Source of the DNA: Bacteroidales bacterium UBA1628
GTDB lineage: Bacteria; Bacteroidota; Bacteroidia; Bacteroidales; UBA932
DNA: 8,290 nucleotides
Direction of reading: 5' to 3'
Assembly: GCA_002321335.1 (NCBI GenBank)
Contig: DCMG01000052.1
Location: 1-8,290 of the forward strand
Under the pieces are notes generated by a model that was not told the DNA's origin, did not search any database, and saw only the letters and a program-made list of their open reading frames with translations. This document shows positions 5,305-8,290 of this stretch, one piece after another; the first letter of the stretch is position 1; every line of letters begins with the position of its first letter. Made by a program: the position numbers and the translations under genes.

Positions 5305-5583
5305 ATGGAAGTAAAGAACGCTGTAGCCGGAACGCTGGAGTCAGGTGACATCATGATCCAGATCGCCCCGGCAGAGACGAAAGGTCTGCACATCGACCTC
5401 GACAGTTCTGTAGCCGCACAGTTTGGCAGACAGATCCGCAAGGTCATTGAGGAGACGCTCACAGAATTCGGTCTTGAGGACGCTGACATCAAAGCGGTTG
5501 ACAAGGGAGCCCGTGACTGCACGATCCGCGCAAGGGTGACCGCTGCCGCCGTCCGCGCCACCGGTAAGGATGTTTGGGCTTAG
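5305..5583 (+). CDS. citD: Citrate lyase acyl carrier protein (gamma subunit), 92 aa
   Basis: CitD carries the phosphoribosyl-dephospho-CoA prosthetic group that holds the acetyl and citryl thioesters during citrate cleavage. The N-terminal AVAGTLESGDIMIQIAP is almost identical in pattern to the E. coli protein and contains the attachment Ser13. DSSVAAQFG (33-41) and DKGARDCTIRARV (66-78) are further family landmarks. The length is close to the usual 95-98 residues, so the gene looks complete. The start ATG at 5305 opens directly before the family match; no strong ribosome binding site precedes it, as is usual in Bacteroidota. It is the first gene of the operon, after a leader of about 165 nt, and is separated from citE by 68 nt. 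Confidence 0.96.
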   Translation: MEVKNAVAGTLESGDIMIQIAPAETKGLHIDLDSSVAAQFGRQIRKVIEETLTEFGLEDADIKAVDKGARDCTIRARVTAAAVRATGKDVWA

Positions 5584-5651
5584 TAAGCGTTAAGGAACAA
5601 GTCGCCACGCACTTGACATATTCTTTAATGGTTACTCAATCAGTTACGATT

Positions 5652-6545
5652 ATGGAAAGATTAAGAAGAACAATGATGTTCGTTCCGGGCAACAATCCCG
5701 GAATGATGCAGGATGCCTTCATCTACGGGCCTGACTCGATTATGCTCGACTTGGAAGACTCCGTGACAATGGCCGAGAAAGACGCGGCCCGCCTACTCGT
5801 CTATAATGCACTGAAATCAATAGATTACGGCGACACCGAAATGGTTGTCCGCATCAACCCGCTCAGCACCCCTTACGGCCACAAGGACGTGGAGGCTGTT
5901 GTGAAGGCAGGCGTGCAGGTCATCCGTATGCCAAAGACCGAGACCGCTGACGAGGTCCGTGAGCTTGAGGCCGAGATCGAGAAGGTCGAGAAGGAGATCG
6001 GCTGCTTGGGCAGGACCCGCATGATGGCCGCCATCGAAAGCGCCGAGGGAATCTGCAACGCCTTCGCCATCGCCAAGGCCTCCAAGAGGATGATGGGCAT
6101 TGCCCTCGGAGCCGAGGACTACTGCGCCAACCTTAAAACCCAGCGCACACCGGGCGGAGCCGAGCTCCTTTATGCCCGCGAGACCATCGTGGTGGCAGCC
6201 AGGGCCGCCGGAATCGATGCCCTTGACACGGTATATTCAAACCTCGACGACATGGAGACTTTCCGTAAGGAGGTCGAGCTCATCAAGACTCTCGGATTCG
6301 ACGGCAAGTCCATCATCAACCCACGTCAGATTCAGATCGTAAACGAGGTGTTCGCACCGACCGAGAAGGCCATTGAGAAAGCCAGGAAGATTCTCGCCGC
6401 CATCAAGGAGGCCGAGAAACGCGGCTCAGGTGTCATCGCCGTGAATGGCAAGATGGTTGACCGTCCTGTCGTCATCAGGGCGCAGCGCACCATTGACCTT
6501 GCAATCGCTTCGGGCATATTAACAAAGGAGGAAGTTTATGAGTAA
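5652..6545 (+). CDS. citE: Citrate lyase beta subunit (citryl-ACP oxaloacetate-lyase), 297 aa
   Basis: CitE splits citryl-ACP into acetyl-ACP and oxaloacetate within the cytoplasmic citrate lyase complex. It is a Mg-dependent TIM-barrel enzyme of the HpcH/HpaI-CitE type. Visible landmarks are MMFVPGNNP (8-16), SIMLDLEDSV (29-38), VRINPL (66-71), the metal ligand Glu129 in AAIESAEGI, ALGAEDY (151-157) and GFDGKSIINPRQI toward the C-terminus. The frame is open from 5574, and ATG 5628 is also available, but the family match begins at MERLRRTMMFVPG, so ATG 5652 is chosen. The last 8 bases overlap citF, showing translational coupling. Length is near the E. coli enzyme (about 300 aa). Confidence 0.96.
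   Translation: MERLRRTMMFVPGNNPGMMQDAFIYGPDSIMLDLEDSVTMAEKDAARLLVYNALKSIDYGDTEMVVRINPLSTPYGHKDVEAVVKAGVQVIRMPKTETADEVRELEAEIEKVEKEIGCLGRTRMMAAIESAEGICNAFAIAKASKRMMGIALGAEDYCANLKTQRTPGGAELLYARETIVVAARAAGIDALDTVYSNLDDMETFRKEVELIKTLGFDGKSIINPRQIQIVNEVFAPTEKAIEKARKILAAIKEAEKRGSGVIAVNGKMVDRPVVIRAQRTIDLAIASGILTKEEVYE
6524..6531 (+). promoter_or_regulatory. Strong ribosome binding site for citF inside citE
   Basis: AAAGGAGG lies 6 nt before the citF ATG at 6538 and within the last codons of citE. It fixes the citF start and supports coupled translation of the two subunits. Such a full Shine-Dalgarno is unusual next to the other genes here. Confidence 0.75.
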
Positions 6546-8073
6546 TATAAAGGAAAGGGCGGCGCTTGTGGAAAAGGCGGCTGCCGCGATGGGAAAGAAG
6601 GTGTATTCAGGAGAGACCCCGAAGAACACCACATTCCGCAAGGATCTCCAGAAAGTTCAGTCAAAGGTGGTCACGCTTGAGGATGCCATCAGACTCAGCG
6701 GTCTCAAGGACGGAATGACAATCTCCTTCCACCACCATTTCAGAGGCGGAGACAAGGTTGTGAATATGGTTGTGGGCAAACTGGCCGAGATGGGGTTCAA
6801 GAATCTCCACCTCGCCGCGTCCAGCCTTTCGGACGTTCATGCCCCGCTGATTGACCACATCAAGAACGGAGTGATCACAAAGATTTCGACCTCAGGGCTC
6901 CGCGGCGAACTCGCCAAGGAGATTTCCCACGGTCTGATGGAGGAACCGGTTGTGTTCCGCAGCCACGGAGGACGTGGAAGTGCCATCGCCAACGGAGATC
7001 TCCACATTGATGTAGCCTTCTTGGGCGCTTCTTCCAGTGACCCTGCCGGCAACGCCAGCGGTTACTCCCGTTCCAATCACGCCAAGTCCATCTGCGGATC
7101 CCTCGGCTACGCCAAGCCTGACGCCCAGTATGCTGACAAGGTCGTGATCATCACCGACGATCTCGTTGATTATCCGAACACTCCGAACTCGATTTCAGAG
7201 CACGATGTGGATTATGTTGTCCTCGTGGACTCTGTAGGTGACTCTTCCAAGATCTCTTCAGGAGCCATCCGCGACACCAAGAACCCTCGCGACATCCTGC
7301 TCGCGATGAATGCCGCCAAGGTCATCGTCAACAGCGGGTATTTCAAGGAAGGATTCTCAATCCAGACCGGGTCCGGCGGAGCTTCTCTTGCCGCGGTCAA
7401 GTATATTCGTGAAGAAATGATCAAGAGGGGCATCCATTCCAGCTTCGCGCTCGGTGGAATCACCGCCCACATGGTCAAGATGCACGAGGAAGGCCTCATC
7501 GAGCGGCTCATCGACGTTCAGTCATTCGACCGCGTGGCCGCCGAATCCATCAAGAACGACCCATTCCACAAGGGAGTCTCTGCCAATGAATATGCCAGCG
7601 CAGATGAACCTGGATCAGCCGTCCACTATCTCGACATCGTCATCCTCTCGGCTCTTGAGGTGGATGTCAACTTCAATGTCAATGTGCTTGTGGGCAGTGA
7701 CGGAGTCATTCGTGGAGCTGTCGGAGGACACCCTGACACGGCTGCGGACTCTGCTCTCTCTATCATTGTCTGCCCTTTGATGCGCGGACGCATCCCTTGC
7801 GTGGTGGACGAGGTCACAACCCTCATCACCCCTGGTTCGACAGTCGATGTTGTTGTCACTGAATATGGCATCGCTGTCAATCCACGTCGTCCTGAGATCG
7901 CGGAGCGCCTGAAGGAAGCCGGCTTGAAGATCGTGGATATTCATGACCTTAAGAATCTGGCCCTCAAGTCCATCGGTGTTCCTGACCCGCTTCCGTTCGG
8001 AGACAAGGTTGTGGGCGTAGTGATGAACCGTGACGGCTCCGTCATGGATGTCATAATGAACATTGAAGACTAA
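6538..8073 (+). CDS. citF: Citrate lyase alpha subunit (citrate:acetyl-ACP transferase), 511 aa
   Basis: CitF exchanges acetate on the acyl carrier protein for citrate, forming citryl-ACP for CitE. It has the two-half CoA-transferase fold. Landmarks are GMTISFHHHFRGGD (59-72), NLHLAASSLSDVHAPLIDHI (89-108), VVFRSHGGRGSAI (138-150), VNSGYFKEGFSIQTGSGGAS in the middle, and GAVGGHPDTAADSALSII with TPGSTVDVVVTEYGIAVNPRRPEI toward the end. The length equals that of E. coli CitF (510 aa), so it is complete. The start is set by AAAGGAGG 6 nt upstream and an 8-nt overlap with citE. It ends with TAA, and an 80-nt gap leads to citX. Nothing suggests damage or fusion. Confidence 0.97.
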   Translation: MSNIKERAALVEKAAAAMGKKVYSGETPKNTTFRKDLQKVQSKVVTLEDAIRLSGLKDGMTISFHHHFRGGDKVVNMVVGKLAEMGFKNLHLAASSLSDVHAPLIDHIKNGVITKISTSGLRGELAKEISHGLMEEPVVFRSHGGRGSAIANGDLHIDVAFLGASSSDPAGNASGYSRSNHAKSICGSLGYAKPDAQYADKVVIITDDLVDYPNTPNSISEHDVDYVVLVDSVGDSSKISSGAIRDTKNPRDILLAMNAAKVIVNSGYFKEGFSIQTGSGGASLAAVKYIREEMIKRGIHSSFALGGITAHMVKMHEEGLIERLIDVQSFDRVAAESIKNDPFHKGVSANEYASADEPGSAVHYLDIVILSALEVDVNFNVNVLVGSDGVIRGAVGGHPDTAADSALSIIVCPLMRGRIPCVVDEVTTLITPGSTVDVVVTEYGIAVNPRRPEIAERLKEAGLKIVDIHDLKNLALKSIGVPDPLPFGDKVVGVVMNRDGSVMDVIMNIED

Positions 8074-8097
8074 TTTGATATATTGAAGATTCCCTTT

Positions 8098-8106
8098 AAG
8101 GAGGAG
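8098..8106 (+). promoter_or_regulatory. Orphan Shine-Dalgarno-like AAGGAGGAG between citF and citX
   Basis: A strong ribosome-binding sequence lies 47 nt before the citX ATG, too far to serve it directly. At normal distance there is only ATT (8109) or ATC (8112), in the citX frame but followed by TGA at 8130-8132. A CCTT just upstream (8093-8096) can mask it. It may be a relic of an earlier start or a ribosome standby site. Confidence 0.4.
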
Positions 8107-8153
8107 AAATTATCAAGTCAAACTGCTTCTGATTATTAGATAGATTCTTGTTT

Positions 8154-8290
8154 ATGGAGATTACGCTTGACCATCTGCTGGCAAGTCGTGAGGAACGGGC
8201 TTCTTTCCAGAAGGAACTGCTGAAAGGCTACCCTGGAAGGACTCTGGTTTGCCTTACGGTCATAATGCCGGGCAAGGTCAAGCGTAATCT
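8154..8290 (+). CDS. citX: Apo-citrate lyase phosphoribosyl-dephospho-CoA transferase (5' part)
   Basis: Only the first 45 codons are present; the gene runs off the window. The translation MEITLDHLLASREERASFQ and then LVCLTVIMPGKVKRN follows the pattern of E. coli CitX (PELLVSRDERQ..., LVSFTVVAPGPIKDS). CitX attaches the prosthetic group to the serine of CitD. In Bacteroidota it is often fused to CitG, which makes the triphosphoribosyl-dephospho-CoA precursor; the window is too short to tell. ATG 8154 is the only ATG after the in-frame TGA at 8130. Position right after citF in the same direction fits a D-E-F-X(G) operon. Confidence 0.85.
   Translation, partial: MEITLDHLLASREERASFQKELLKGYPGRTLVCLTVIMPGKVKRN

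Noticed and set aside
5574..5651. Extended N-terminus of citE from the ATG at 5574
   Set aside because: The family match starts at 5652, and the upstream 26 codons overlap citD and resemble nothing known.
7615..7944. Minus-strand open frames inside citF
   Set aside because: They are shadows of a complete, well-conserved plus-strand gene.

Overview
The window looks like chromosomal DNA of an anaerobic, probably gut-dwelling member of the Bacteroidales. Three observations support this. Promoter boxes fit the Bacteroidota consensus (TTTG, about 20 nt, TAnnTTTG), most clearly at 5104-5135. Most starts lack a strong Shine-Dalgarno sequence. The gene content is anaerobic: a radical-SAM sulfatase-maturase-type enzyme and citrate lyase. 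Genus cannot be fixed from the sequence alone.

Left part (1-4826): four genes, all on the minus strand and separately spaced. In order of position they are an AAA ATPase of the AAA_14/DUF4143-like type (27-1241), an anaerobic sulfatase-maturating enzyme (1465-2784), a low-specificity L-threonine aldolase (3038-4018) and a stand-alone GyrI-like effector-binding protein (4338-4826). The intergenic stretches hold candidate -7 boxes, several inverted repeats and at least one terminator-like hairpin. The threonine aldolase frame is cut by an in-frame TGA where a Trp is expected. The remaining 15 codons and a second stop (TAA) follow directly, and a terminator-like hairpin overlaps that second stop.

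Middle (4827-5304): a divergent control region. It holds a dyad next to the GyrI-like promoter, a REP-like palindrome (4974-5002), a full Bacteroidota-type promoter facing right (5104-5135), and a roughly 165-nt leader carrying a perfect 16-bp palindrome.

Right part (5305-8290): the citrate lyase operon on the plus strand. It contains citD (acyl carrier protein), citE (citryl-ACP lyase), citF (citrate:acetyl-ACP transferase) and the start of citX, possibly a citXG fusion, which makes or attaches the prosthetic group. Together these cleave citrate to acetate and oxaloacetate during anaerobic growth. The ligase CitC and any citrate transporter are not in the window.

No tRNA, rRNA, CRISPR array or complete insertion sequence was seen. 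I found no clearly new multi-gene system. The best leads are the TGA-interrupted threonine aldolase, the control elements around the divergent GyrI/cit region, and the unexplained hairpin at 4227-4260.
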